Source of the DNA: Bacteroides fragilis NCTC 9343
GTDB lineage: Bacteria; Bacteroidota; Bacteroidia; Bacteroidales; Bacteroidaceae
Direction: 5' to 3'
NCBI RefSeq assembly: GCF_000025985.1
Contig: NC_003228.3
Coordinates: 2,604,001 to 2,668,000 of the forward strand
DNA: 64,000 nt
Shown: one piece after another, positions 55,113 to 62,796 of the stretch
How positions within the stretch are numbered: the first letter of the stretch is position 1
Layout of the letters: each line of letters starts with the position of its first letter
Notes under the pieces: model-generated
Told to the model about the DNA's origin: nothing
What the model saw: the letters and a program-made list of their open reading frames with translations, nothing else
Databases searched by the model: none
Translations under genes and position numbers: made by a program

Positions 55113-56396
55113 TCAATATATAAGCTGACGAAAGTTACTCACGATATGATGAGTTATCATGTTATTATATTGAGGGTTGAGTGCATGTTCATCGGCTGAT
55201 CGGCAGACAATATGCAAATCATCTCCTTTGATTACCGCTGAAGGATAATTTCTTGAATATAATTCATTTGTAGAGCAAGCCACCATTCCGGCAAAACACC
55301 AGTCTACGCAATTCCTTGAAAAATGAAGTTGCAACCGGTGTCGTTCATTATTAGGTAATCCATATCTCTTTATATTTGATAAAGAGCTGACACGTCTCAT
55401 AGAGTCTGTGGCCTGATTGGACACTAACCAATAAAATCTTGTCAGTTCATCATATATGATAAAGAATTTCAGATGTCCGCCGGGAAATGGGATATATGAA
55501 ATCTTTTGTCCGGAAGGGGTGTGCTCCAATGAGGGAATCATACTTTGGTCGTCTTGTATTTCTATTTTAAAGAGGTGTGCATAATTGACACCTCCTGTAT
55601 GGGCTCTTAGAAAAAGATGAAAAACTTCTTTCAAATCAGTATGCCAAATATGGTCTTTATCTACAAATTTAACTACATTTGCTTCAAGCCAGCCTAGGGG
55701 AGCATTGTTGATACCTGTCGCTATTTCCTTGGGCTTATTGGTTTCACAATCATAAAACGGAATGCCGAAAAAATCCAATTTGGCTCCATCAAACACTTCC
55801 TTATAAATAAATTTTTCAGATCTGCTCCATGAAGATGCAAGGCAAAGATTGTCCTCGACACAAGCCCGAAACAGCGTAGGGGATAATCCGGCTACGTCCC
55901 ATCCTGTCACTTCGTTCAATCGGCAACGTTGCTCCATGGCTAAATATACATTCCCATTGGAAAAAAGGACATTGCAGGCTGAAGAATGCCACTTTTCTCC
56001 GTGGGTGAGGAAATAGGTGTCAGACCAGCTTTCACCATTATCTTCCGATTTCATGATACAAATATCCCCGGCATGCCCGATCAGGTAGATGCTGTTACCT
56101 ATTGTGAACAGACGTGCATGCCAAAACGGGAAATTTTGAACGAAAGTCCATTTCTGTCCATTATCATCAGAAATGAATATTTTCCCTTGTCCAAATCTGC
56201 TTCCACCAGCTCTGGATGACTTATGGCCCTCTATACTTTTTACACCTTCTCCTCCTAAATCGAAAGAAACTATTAAACGTCCCGTTGGTGTGACAATAAT
56301 GGAAGGCGTATAACAAAAAATCTTTGATGCGTCAGGAGAGGTGTAAATCGTATTTTCAGTAGTGGCTATCTGCATATAGTTCATAAGGCTTGACAT
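55113..56396 (-). CDS. Asp-box (sialidase-fold) protein without signal peptide
   Basis: About 427 residues when read from ATG 56396; ATGs at 56384, 56375 or 56429 are also possible, and all overlap the upstream gene. Two Asp-boxes are visible, SDDNGQKW and SEDNGESW, plus a weak third (SRNCVDW). PSIIVTPTGRLIVSFD resembles the first blade of sialidase-like propellers. There is no signal peptide, so it should be cytoplasmic, unlike host-foraging sialidases. Third gene of a tight operon with a CMP-sugar synthetase and a kinase-phosphatase fusion. Activity unknown. Confidence 0.65.
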   Translation of the reverse strand: MSSLMNYMQIATTENTIYTSPDASKIFCYTPSIIVTPTGRLIVSFDLGGEGVKSIEGHKSSRAGGSRFGQGKIFISDDNGQKWTFVQNFPFWHARLFTIGNSIYLIGHAGDICIMKSEDNGESWSDTYFLTHGEKWHSSACNVLFSNGNVYLAMEQRCRLNEVTGWDVAGLSPTLFRACVEDNLCLASSWSRSEKFIYKEVFDGAKLDFFGIPFYDCETNKPKEIATGINNAPLGWLEANVVKFVDKDHIWHTDLKEVFHLFLRAHTGGVNYAHLFKIEIQDDQSMIPSLEHTPSGQKISYIPFPGGHLKFFIIYDELTRFYWLVSNQATDSMRRVSSLSNIKRYGLPNNERHRLQLHFSRNCVDWCFAGMVACSTNELYSRNYPSAVIKGDDLHIVCRSADEHALNPQYNNMITHHIVSNFRQLIY

Positions 56397-57657
56397 TCCA
56401 GGCAGAGCAAGTCCAGAATGAATCACCATCGTTTTTATCAAAAATACAAAGTCCTCCCGGAGCCACTTTTATTTTATGCTCTTGGGCGAACTTCTCAAAA
56501 TCTCCCGTCAAATAGGGAGCAAAGCGTATAATCCCATTAGAAGTGACAAGTAAAGTTGTCTGATGAGGTATCACAGTCTTCTCTGCGAAATCCAGCCAAG
56601 TATGAATGATTTGGTCCGGATCTACTTTCCATCCATCAGGTACAACTGCATTTTTATCCCAATCTTCAATTATTTTTTTCCCTTTTTCGATATTTCCATT
56701 TCCTAAACGTAACCTCACTTCTTCTTCCGTTTTATTTTCGTCAACACCATAGTCGATCTCGACAAAAGCGTTTAATGGAGAAATATCTGAATCCAGACCG
56801 ATGGTCTGAACAGCTAACCGGGCTGTCTGCATGGTACGCAAAAGTGGAGCCGCATAGATTACGTCAGGGATCATATCATGTTCTTTTAAATATCTTCCAA
56901 TACTTCTTCCCTTAAATTCTTCGACTAATGGTAGATCGGTTTTTGCTCCGACTCTTGTCGGAGTTTCTTCCGGGCGAAACGTATTCCCATGACGGGCTAT
57001 GATAAGTCTGGTTCTCATTGGTTCTATTTGTTTAAAAGTGGTACAAATTCGTTTATATTCAGGCAATAAATATTGAAGGGTTTTGCTTCTTTCCTCAATA
57101 TAATATGGAGGTATATAACGTTTCCTGTTTTTCGCTCGCCTCCTGGCTTCTTCTTCCGGGATAAAAATAAAATTAAAGTGAACTTCGTATCCCTCAGACA
57201 ATAACAGATTAAATAAATCAATGTGTTGGGAGAGCGCAGACGAATGATCGAATATAATCAAATACTTATTTTCTATAGCTCTCTTAAGTAATTCATAACC
57301 GGCGATCCTTGCAGAAAGCTCCCATCTTTTGAATGCTTCTTCCGCATGGTTGACCTCTTCTCTAATATAGGGTAAACGCTCGTTTTCCATGATTGCATCA
57401 AATCCAATATAGATTGCACTTGAATTTTCAGGCATAGCAAGCAGTTTTTTGCAAAAAGTCGATTTGCCTGCCCCCGGAACTCCACTGACATTTATTAAAG
57501 CTGGTATTTCCCGGGGAATTCCTTTTTGCAAATATTCATCAATGATTTCCTCGTACACGGCAGCAATTTCCTCCTTATCAACTCCGTCAGGTATCGTCTC
57601 TTTTATATTACTGTAAGAATAACCGGTTATGCTGATCGCTATATCTTCCATTTTCAT
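56356..57657 (-). CDS. Fusion of a P-loop kinase and a histidine-phosphatase domain
   Basis: A 433-residue two-domain protein. Residues 50-210 are a zeta-toxin/AAA_33-type small-molecule kinase with Walker A GVPGAGKST (59-67) and IIFDHSSAL. Residues 216-430 are a phosphoglycerate-mutase-like domain with RHG (222-224), Arg274 in LLRTMQTA and Glu300. The second catalytic His, normally in an SHG motif, is Asn374 (TSNGIIR), so the phosphatase may be inactive. The order recalls PFK2/FBPase2, but no evidence shows that substrate. Its ATG overlaps the stop of the upstream gene (ATGA). Confidence 0.8.
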   Translation of the reverse strand: MKMEDIAISITGYSYSNIKETIPDGVDKEEIAAVYEEIIDEYLQKGIPREIPALINVSGVPGAGKSTFCKKLLAMPENSSAIYIGFDAIMENERLPYIREEVNHAEEAFKRWELSARIAGYELLKRAIENKYLIIFDHSSALSQHIDLFNLLLSEGYEVHFNFIFIPEEEARRRAKNRKRYIPPYYIEERSKTLQYLLPEYKRICTTFKQIEPMRTRLIIARHGNTFRPEETPTRVGAKTDLPLVEEFKGRSIGRYLKEHDMIPDVIYAAPLLRTMQTARLAVQTIGLDSDISPLNAFVEIDYGVDENKTEEEVRLRLGNGNIEKGKKIIEDWDKNAVVPDGWKVDPDQIIHTWLDFAEKTVIPHQTTLLVTSNGIIRFAPYLTGDFEKFAQEHKIKVAPGGLCIFDKNDGDSFWTCSAWNVKPYELYADSHY

Positions 57658-58484
57658 TCCGGTGAAAGATTGAATTCTCCAAATTCGGCGATTATTTTTT
57701 CAGCTCTTTCGATATCTTCCGGTGAATCAACTCCGGACATGGATTTACGGTTTCTATAGTCTACATCTATCATTTTTACAGGTATCCTGTTATGTAAAAA
57801 TCTCATTTGCTCTAATCCTTCAGGAAGCTCATAAGGAGAAGCTTCTACTTCAAAATATTTTTTGAGCGCGTCGTAAGTATACGAATAAAGTCCGATATGA
57901 CGTCTGACAGGAGATTTATCAAGAATTTTTCTGACCTTTTCTTCATTTCTTATCACGGGAATCATAGCTTTACTGAATGCAAGCGCGTATCCAAATTTAT
58001 CGACTTCAACCGTTGTCCCGCTATATGGTGTGATTTTCTTTGATTCTTTCATCCGGTCATACTCTTCCCAAGATAAATGAAGGCTGGGAGTGAAGACCTG
58101 TCCTTCCTTATCATTTTTCCAAGCTTCAATCAACTGTTCTATAAACCAGGGTGGGCATAACGGATTGTCTCCTTGCAGATTGACTATAAAATCCGGTTTC
58201 TCAGCAATTTTGGTTGTGACATCCCAGCATCTTTCTGTTCCACTTTTGCAGTTCTCGGAAGTCATCATTACAGCTATATTATTCTCCTTGCAGAAATTAA
58301 CGATTTTTTCGTGGTCTGTTGCGACGATGTAATTGCATCCTTCTACCTTATTACAAACATAGTTGGCAATCTCTGCAACGCGCAAAACCATTTCTTTTCC
58401 TGCTATTTTCACTAAGGGCTTCTCCGGCAAACGGGTTGACGCAAACCTTGAAGGTATAATAATTAAAATCTTATTTTTCTTCAT
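57654..58484 (-). CDS. KdsB-like CMP-sugar synthetase (divergent paralogue)
   Basis: A 276-residue cytidylyltransferase of the KdsB family, expected to join CTP to an acidic sugar such as Kdo. Visible are IIPSRFASTRLPEKPL, SGTER (81-85), QGDNP (104-108, usually QGDEP), RHIGLYSY and GVDSPED (251-257, metal-binding Asp). It is longer than the usual 250 residues, and the E-to-N change plus location away from lipid A genes suggest a second copy with another sugar. First gene of the three-gene operon. A possible -7 box CACTTTTG lies at 58532-58525. Confidence 0.8.
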   Translation of the reverse strand: MKKNKILIIIPSRFASTRLPEKPLVKIAGKEMVLRVAEIANYVCNKVEGCNYIVATDHEKIVNFCKENNIAVMMTSENCKSGTERCWDVTTKIAEKPDFIVNLQGDNPLCPPWFIEQLIEAWKNDKEGQVFTPSLHLSWEEYDRMKESKKITPYSGTTVEVDKFGYALAFSKAMIPVIRNEEKVRKILDKSPVRRHIGLYSYTYDALKKYFEVEASPYELPEGLEQMRFLHNRIPVKMIDVDYRNRKSMSGVDSPEDIERAEKIIAEFGEFNLSPE

Positions 58485-58648
58485 ACTATAATTGTTTATG
58501 ATATTAAAAACTATTTTGATTTAACAAAAGTGTTTATCAGTTGACAATATTCCCTCTTTTTCTATGCATTAAGTATGATAGCTCAATGCTATTGAAAGAT
58601 TAACATAATGGGACATCGTACAAGCTTAACCGATAAAAGTTGCAAGTT

Positions 58649-58780
58649 ATGGAAAATCTTTCAGATGACAAAGAACGTGAGCAAAAACATTCTTTTCGTC
58701 CTATATTTAAACACATCTGTTGGTTGGAAGCCAAATTTCCGGCATGGAGGATCGATAGGCTGAATTGTGGATTCTTTTAG
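58649..58780 (+). CDS. Possible 43-residue ORF or gene remnant
   Basis: ATG to TAG, 43 codons, beginning MENLSDDKEREQKHSF and containing WLEAKFPAWRIDRL. Composition is protein-like, but no promoter or ribosome site is evident and I recognise no family. It could be the 5' fragment of a lost gene. Confidence 0.25.
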   Translation: MENLSDDKEREQKHSFRPIFKHICWLEAKFPAWRIDRLNCGFF

Positions 58781-58948
58781 AAATAGAGGACAGGCCTTGT
58801 GGCACTGATTCCGGCAAAACGATTTTGAACAGACCCGGCAGAATCTCTATGACTTCAGATAAGAACTTATTTCTTTAATATAATAATGTATCTTCCCGGA
58901 TACTACGTTCTACTCTTAATGACTCTTCCGAAAGCTTGTATCCGAGAG

Positions 58949-59025
58949 GGGTGTAGCCCTACCATTACTTAGGTATAGCTATCCGGTCATTAGGGTTACA
59001 CCCTTTGCTCCGGATAGCTACACCC
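58949..59025. repeat. Interlocked inverted repeats
   Basis: tagctatccgg (58976-58986) pairs perfectly with ccggatagcta (59010-59020). gtgtagccct (58951-58960) pairs with agggttacac (58992-59001) with one G-T. gggtgtagc (58949-58957) can instead pair with gctacaccc (59017-59025). The pairings compete or cross, as in a switchable or pseudoknotted RNA. Confidence 0.6.
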
Positions 59026-59244
59026 ATACAAGATATATAGTTAAGCTCACATACCATACAAATATTAAGATCATAGGAATAGATCTTGTGCTCCCTTTAC
59101 AGAACTTTCCCGTAGCAAGATGTTTGTCTAGTTTGTATCAGTTTGTGGGAAACAGGAGTGTTTCGAAACACACATTCTGTATATTCCTCATGATCAGTCA
59201 TTTATGATTTTTCTGGAAAAACATGCTCCGGAAGGCCCTTTTTG

Positions 59245-59292
59245 TTTGGCAGTCTCTGCGTAAAAGCGGACATTTGCATTGTTGATCAACAA
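59245..59292 (+). promoter_or_regulatory. Possible promoter and palindrome ahead of the HU gene
   Basis: TTTG at 59245-59248 and ACATTTG ending at 59276 are spaced like -33/-7. A 14-base perfect palindrome ttgttgatcaacaa covers 59279-59292, where transcription would begin, and could be an operator. Confidence 0.4.
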
Positions 59293-59340
59293 AACGAGAG
59301 TAAAAAAATGAAATTTAAATCTTAAAAAAAGAAACGTAGT

Positions 59341-59808
59341 ATGAGTGTAATTTTTAAAACAGTAAAGCGCCCGTCAGATCCGCGCGTTGAGAATTCTCCC
59401 AAAAGGTATTATCCGCAACTTATCACACTGGGAAGGTCGGTTGACTTAAAGTTTATTGCACAAAAGATTCAGGACCGTTCGTCACTTTCGGTAGGTGATA
59501 TTAAGAGTACGATTCAGAATTTTGTAGAGAAACTGAAAGAGCAGTTGCTGGAAGGCAAAGCGGTAAATATCGAGGGATTGGGTGTATTTATGTTGGCTGC
59601 CAAATCGAAAGGCTCCGAAAAACAAGAGGACATCACTGCTAAAAGCGTGGATAGTGTGCGTATCTATTTTCAGGCTAATAAAGAACTGAAAATTACTAAA
59701 ACAGCTACCCGTGCAGGTGAGAAGCTGGACCTGATCAGTCTGGATGATTATCTGAAAGGGGCGGCCGATGGAGGAAACGGAGATATCGTGGATGACCCCA
59801 CAGCCTAA
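59341..59808 (+). CDS. HU-family DNA-binding protein, Bacteroidota type
   Basis: A 155-residue nucleoid-type protein. The N-terminal helices and beta-arm region resemble HU/IHF (LKFIAQKIQDRSSLSVGDIKST, VNIEGLGVFMLAAKSKG), with an extended C-terminus (TRAGEKLDLISLDDYLKG) not present in classical 90-residue HU. Such proteins are common in Bacteroides and may shape local DNA; targets are unknown. Single gene with a strong terminator. Confidence 0.85.
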   Translation: MSVIFKTVKRPSDPRVENSPKRYYPQLITLGRSVDLKFIAQKIQDRSSLSVGDIKSTIQNFVEKLKEQLLEGKAVNIEGLGVFMLAAKSKGSEKQEDITAKSVDSVRIYFQANKELKITKTATRAGEKLDLISLDDYLKGAADGGNGDIVDDPTA

Positions 59809-59869
59809 ATCAATCGATAGGCTGGCTGTGGCGCCGCAGCCAACGGACGGATAAAGGGCATGAGTGTAT

Positions 59870-59918
59870 GGCTTCCGGTTGGTTCCTCAATAAACGGGAA
59901 CGACCGGAAGCCTTTTTT
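59870..59918 (+). terminator. Intrinsic terminator of the HU gene
   Basis: Arms 59870-59886 and 59896-59912 (ggcttccggttggttcc) form a long GC-rich stem with two mismatches, followed by six T. A clear rho-independent terminator. Confidence 0.85.
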
Positions 59919-59961
59919 GCTTCGCTTAGACTTTTTTGTGTGCAAACATGGAAAAGAACGC

Positions 59962-59991
59962 TTGTCAGATGGACGGGAATGATTATCTTTG
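59962..59991 (+). promoter_or_regulatory. Promoter of the PBP1A-like gene
   Basis: TATCTTTG (59984-59991) is an exact -7 box and TTG (59962-59964) lies 19 bases upstream. The start near 59998 supports the ATG at 60019. Confidence 0.65.
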
Positions 59992-60018
59992 CAACTTCGA
60001 ATAAAACTACGGAATAAA

Positions 60019-62352
60019 ATGATTAAAAAGATAGTAAAAGGCCTTTGGGTTTTCTTTGCACTGATGGTGCTGGCAGGAATTGCAGTGTTTGCCTCTATCG
60101 CTTACGGATGGATTGGATATATGCCTCCTGTAGAAGAACTGGAAAACCCGAATTACAAATTTGCCACCGAAATTCTTTCGGAGGATGGCAAGGTTTTGGG
60201 TACGTGGTCGCTTAGTAAGGAAAATCGTGTATACACCTCTTATAATGAACTTTCACCTAACATTGTCAATGCGTTGATCGCCACGGAGGACGTTCGCTTT
60301 ACCGAACATTCGGGTATCGACGCCAAAGCGCTGATACGTGCTGTGGTAAAGCGTGGATTGCTGATGCAGAAAAATGCAGGTGGAGGTAGTACGCTTTCAC
60401 AACAGCTCGCCAAGCAATTGTTTACGGACGAAGTTGCCAGAAATACGTTGCAGCGCCTGTTTCAGAAGCCGATAGAGTGGGTGATTGCCGTAAAACTGGA
60501 ACGTTATTATACAAAGGAAGAAATTTTGAGTATGTATCTCAATAAATTTGACTTCCTGAATAATGCAGTAGGAATTAAAACGGCTTCATATACCTATTTC
60601 GGATGCGAACCCAAAGATCTGAAAATAGAACAGGCTGCTACGCTGATCGGTATGTGTAAAAACCCTTCGCTTTACAATCCGGTGCGCTTCAACGAGCGTT
60701 CGCGCGGACGACGGAATACAGTGCTAGATCAAATGAGAAAGGCCGGATATATCACAGCGGAAGAGTGTGATTCGTTGCAGAATCTGCCGTTGGAATTGGT
60801 ATATCACCGGGTGGATCACAAAGAAGGATTGGCAACTTATTTCCGCGAATATCTACGTGGTGTGATGACTGCTCCTAAACCGGTCCGCAGCAATTATCGT
60901 GGCTGGCAAATGCAGAAATTTTATGAAGATTCGATCGACTGGGAAATGAATCCATTGTATGGTTGGTGTGAGAAGAATAAGAAAAAGGACGGTTCAAACT
61001 ATAACATTTATACGGATGGACTGAAAATTTATACAACTATCAACTCACACATGCAGCGCTATGCCGAGGAAGCAGTGGAAGAACATGTTGGGGAGTACTT
61101 GCAACCTTTGTTTTTCAAAGAGAAGAAAGGACGCAAAAAGGCACCATACAGTAATCAGCTGACTCAAGAGGAAATTGACCGCATCCTGGACAGGGCTGTG
61201 AAACAGACTTCCCGTTATCAAACGATGAAGGAAGCCGGCATTTCGGAAGCGGAAATCAAAAAAGCATTCAATAAGCCGGAATCTATGTCGGTGTTCACTT
61301 GGCATGGTGTGAAAGACACTATAATGTCCCCAATGGACTCTATCCGATATTATAAGCACTTCCTGCGTGCAGGATTTATGTCGATGGACCCCATAAACGG
61401 GCAAGTAAAGGCATATGTAGGTGGTCCGAACTACACTTATTTTCAATATGACATGGCAATGGTGGGACGTCGTCAAGTGGGATCTACCATTAAACCGTAT
61501 CTGTATGCATTGGCTATGGAAAACGGATTCTCACCTTGTGACGAGACACGTAATGTAGAAATCACTCTAATTGATGAAAATGGAAAACCTTGGTCACCCA
61601 AAAACACTTCAAAAGGACATTATGGTGAAATGGTGACTTTGAAATGGGGACTTGCAAACTCAAATAACTGGATTTCGGCATACTTGATGAGTAAACTGAA
61701 TCCGTATGCTTTGGCACGTTTGATTCACTCTTTCGGCGTACGCAATAAAGAAATTCAACCTACAGTCTCTCTCTGCCTCGGTCCGTGTGAGATTTCGGTG
61801 GGAGAGATGGTAAGTGCATATACGGCATTTGCCAATAAGGGAATCCGGGTGGCTCCATTGTTTGTGACTAAAATAGAGGATAGCGAAGGCAATGTATTGG
61901 CTACCTTCTCGCCACAGATGGAAGAGGTGATCAGTGCATCGAGTGCTTATAAGATGTTGGTAATGTTGCGTGCCGTAATCAATGAAGGTACAGGAGGACG
62001 TGTCCGCAGGTATGGAATAACTGCCGATATGGGTGGTAAGACCGGAACGACTAACCGCAACTCGGACGGATGGTTCATGGGATTCACCCCTTCACTGGTA
62101 TCCGGATGCTGGGTAGGCGGTGAAGAACGTGATATCCATTTCGATACAATGACTTATGGTCAGGGGGCTTCTCTGGCATTGCCTATCTGGACAAAATATA
62201 TGCATAAGGTGTATGCCGACCAGACATTGGGATATGATCCGAAAGAGACTTTTAAATTGCCTGACGGATTTGACCCGTGCAAAGACTTCAGTATTTCGGG
62301 AGATAGCATTATAGATGAACCGGAATCAGGGTTGGACGATTTGTTTAATTAA
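60019..62352 (+). CDS. Class A penicillin-binding protein (transglycosylase/transpeptidase)
   Basis: A 777-residue bifunctional peptidoglycan synthase. One N-terminal membrane helix (about 6-30) is followed by the GT51 domain with the catalytic Glu in EDVRFTEHSG (90-99) and GGSTLSQQLAKQLF (122 onward). The transpeptidase domain has active Ser in GSTIKPY (about 491), SNN (about 548) and KTGTTNR (about 674). It polymerises and cross-links glycan strands in the periplasm and is a beta-lactam target. The frame is open upstream to 59989 but the promoter overlaps that region. Confidence 0.94.
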   Translation: MIKKIVKGLWVFFALMVLAGIAVFASIAYGWIGYMPPVEELENPNYKFATEILSEDGKVLGTWSLSKENRVYTSYNELSPNIVNALIATEDVRFTEHSGIDAKALIRAVVKRGLLMQKNAGGGSTLSQQLAKQLFTDEVARNTLQRLFQKPIEWVIAVKLERYYTKEEILSMYLNKFDFLNNAVGIKTASYTYFGCEPKDLKIEQAATLIGMCKNPSLYNPVRFNERSRGRRNTVLDQMRKAGYITAEECDSLQNLPLELVYHRVDHKEGLATYFREYLRGVMTAPKPVRSNYRGWQMQKFYEDSIDWEMNPLYGWCEKNKKKDGSNYNIYTDGLKIYTTINSHMQRYAEEAVEEHVGEYLQPLFFKEKKGRKKAPYSNQLTQEEIDRILDRAVKQTSRYQTMKEAGISEAEIKKAFNKPESMSVFTWHGVKDTIMSPMDSIRYYKHFLRAGFMSMDPINGQVKAYVGGPNYTYFQYDMAMVGRRQVGSTIKPYLYALAMENGFSPCDETRNVEITLIDENGKPWSPKNTSKGHYGEMVTLKWGLANSNNWISAYLMSKLNPYALARLIHSFGVRNKEIQPTVSLCLGPCEISVGEMVSAYTAFANKGIRVAPLFVTKIEDSEGNVLATFSPQMEEVISASSAYKMLVMLRAVINEGTGGRVRRYGITADMGGKTGTTNRNSDGWFMGFTPSLVSGCWVGGEERDIHFDTMTYGQGASLALPIWTKYMHKVYADQTLGYDPKETFKLPDGFDPCKDFSISGDSIIDEPESGLDDLFN

Positions 62353-62365
62353 TGTAATGTGAGCG

Positions 62366-62734
62366 ATGCACTCCTGTCTGATTTGTATAGGAAGCAATTA
62401 TAACCGGAAGGAGAATCTCCTTCTGGCTCGTAGGAGACTGACGGCTCTGTTCCCCTCTATCCGTTTTACGGGTGAGCAGGAGACAAGGCCGTTATTCTTT
62501 CGTAACCCGGCACTATTCTCTAACCAAATGGCCCGTTTCTATACCGATGCAGATGCTGAACGGGTAGTGAAGGAGTTGAAAACAATCGAAAGAGAGGCCG
62601 GCAGGGAGCAGGAAGATAAAAAGAAAGAAAAGGTATGCCTGGATATTGATCTGCTTGTTTTTGATGACCGGATCTTGAGGCCGGAAGATCTGCAAAGAGA
62701 ATATGTTCGCAAAGGACTTGAAGAATTGAAGTAG
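62366..62734 (+). CDS. folK: FolK-like HPPK, short form
   Basis: 6-hydroxymethyl-7,8-dihydropterin pyrophosphokinase, the folate-pathway step before sulfonamide-sensitive DHPS. 122 residues against a usual 155-165. The start has ICIGSNYNRKENL, the middle FRNPALFSNQMARFYT, and VCLDIDLLVFDDRIL keeps the Asp-x-Asp metal pair. The usual R-x-D-x-D-x-D pattern and the C-terminal PHP block are reduced or absent, so activity is uncertain. It starts 13 bases after the PBP gene, probably cotranscribed. Confidence 0.7.
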   Translation: MHSCLICIGSNYNRKENLLLARRRLTALFPSIRFTGEQETRPLFFRNPALFSNQMARFYTDADAERVVKELKTIEREAGREQEDKKKEKVCLDIDLLVFDDRILRPEDLQREYVRKGLEELK

Positions 62735-62796
62735 CCCTCTCGGGCTCACAACTAAATATAAGAATATATGAGTTTTTTACAGAAAAATAGTTTATT

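Larger units (their letters stand above)
58485..59340. other. 856-base gene-poor stretch
   Basis: No long ORF on either strand. It holds the presumed promoter of the KdsB-like gene, a 43-codon ORF (58649-58780), the interlocked inverted repeats at 58949-59025 and the HU gene promoter. The middle looks like decayed coding sequence or a non-coding element; nothing firm can be said. Confidence 0.5.

Noticed and set aside
57654..58484. Calling the cytidylyltransferase the housekeeping kdsB
   Set aside because: Motif changes, extra length and operon partners suggest a paralogue; no symbol given.
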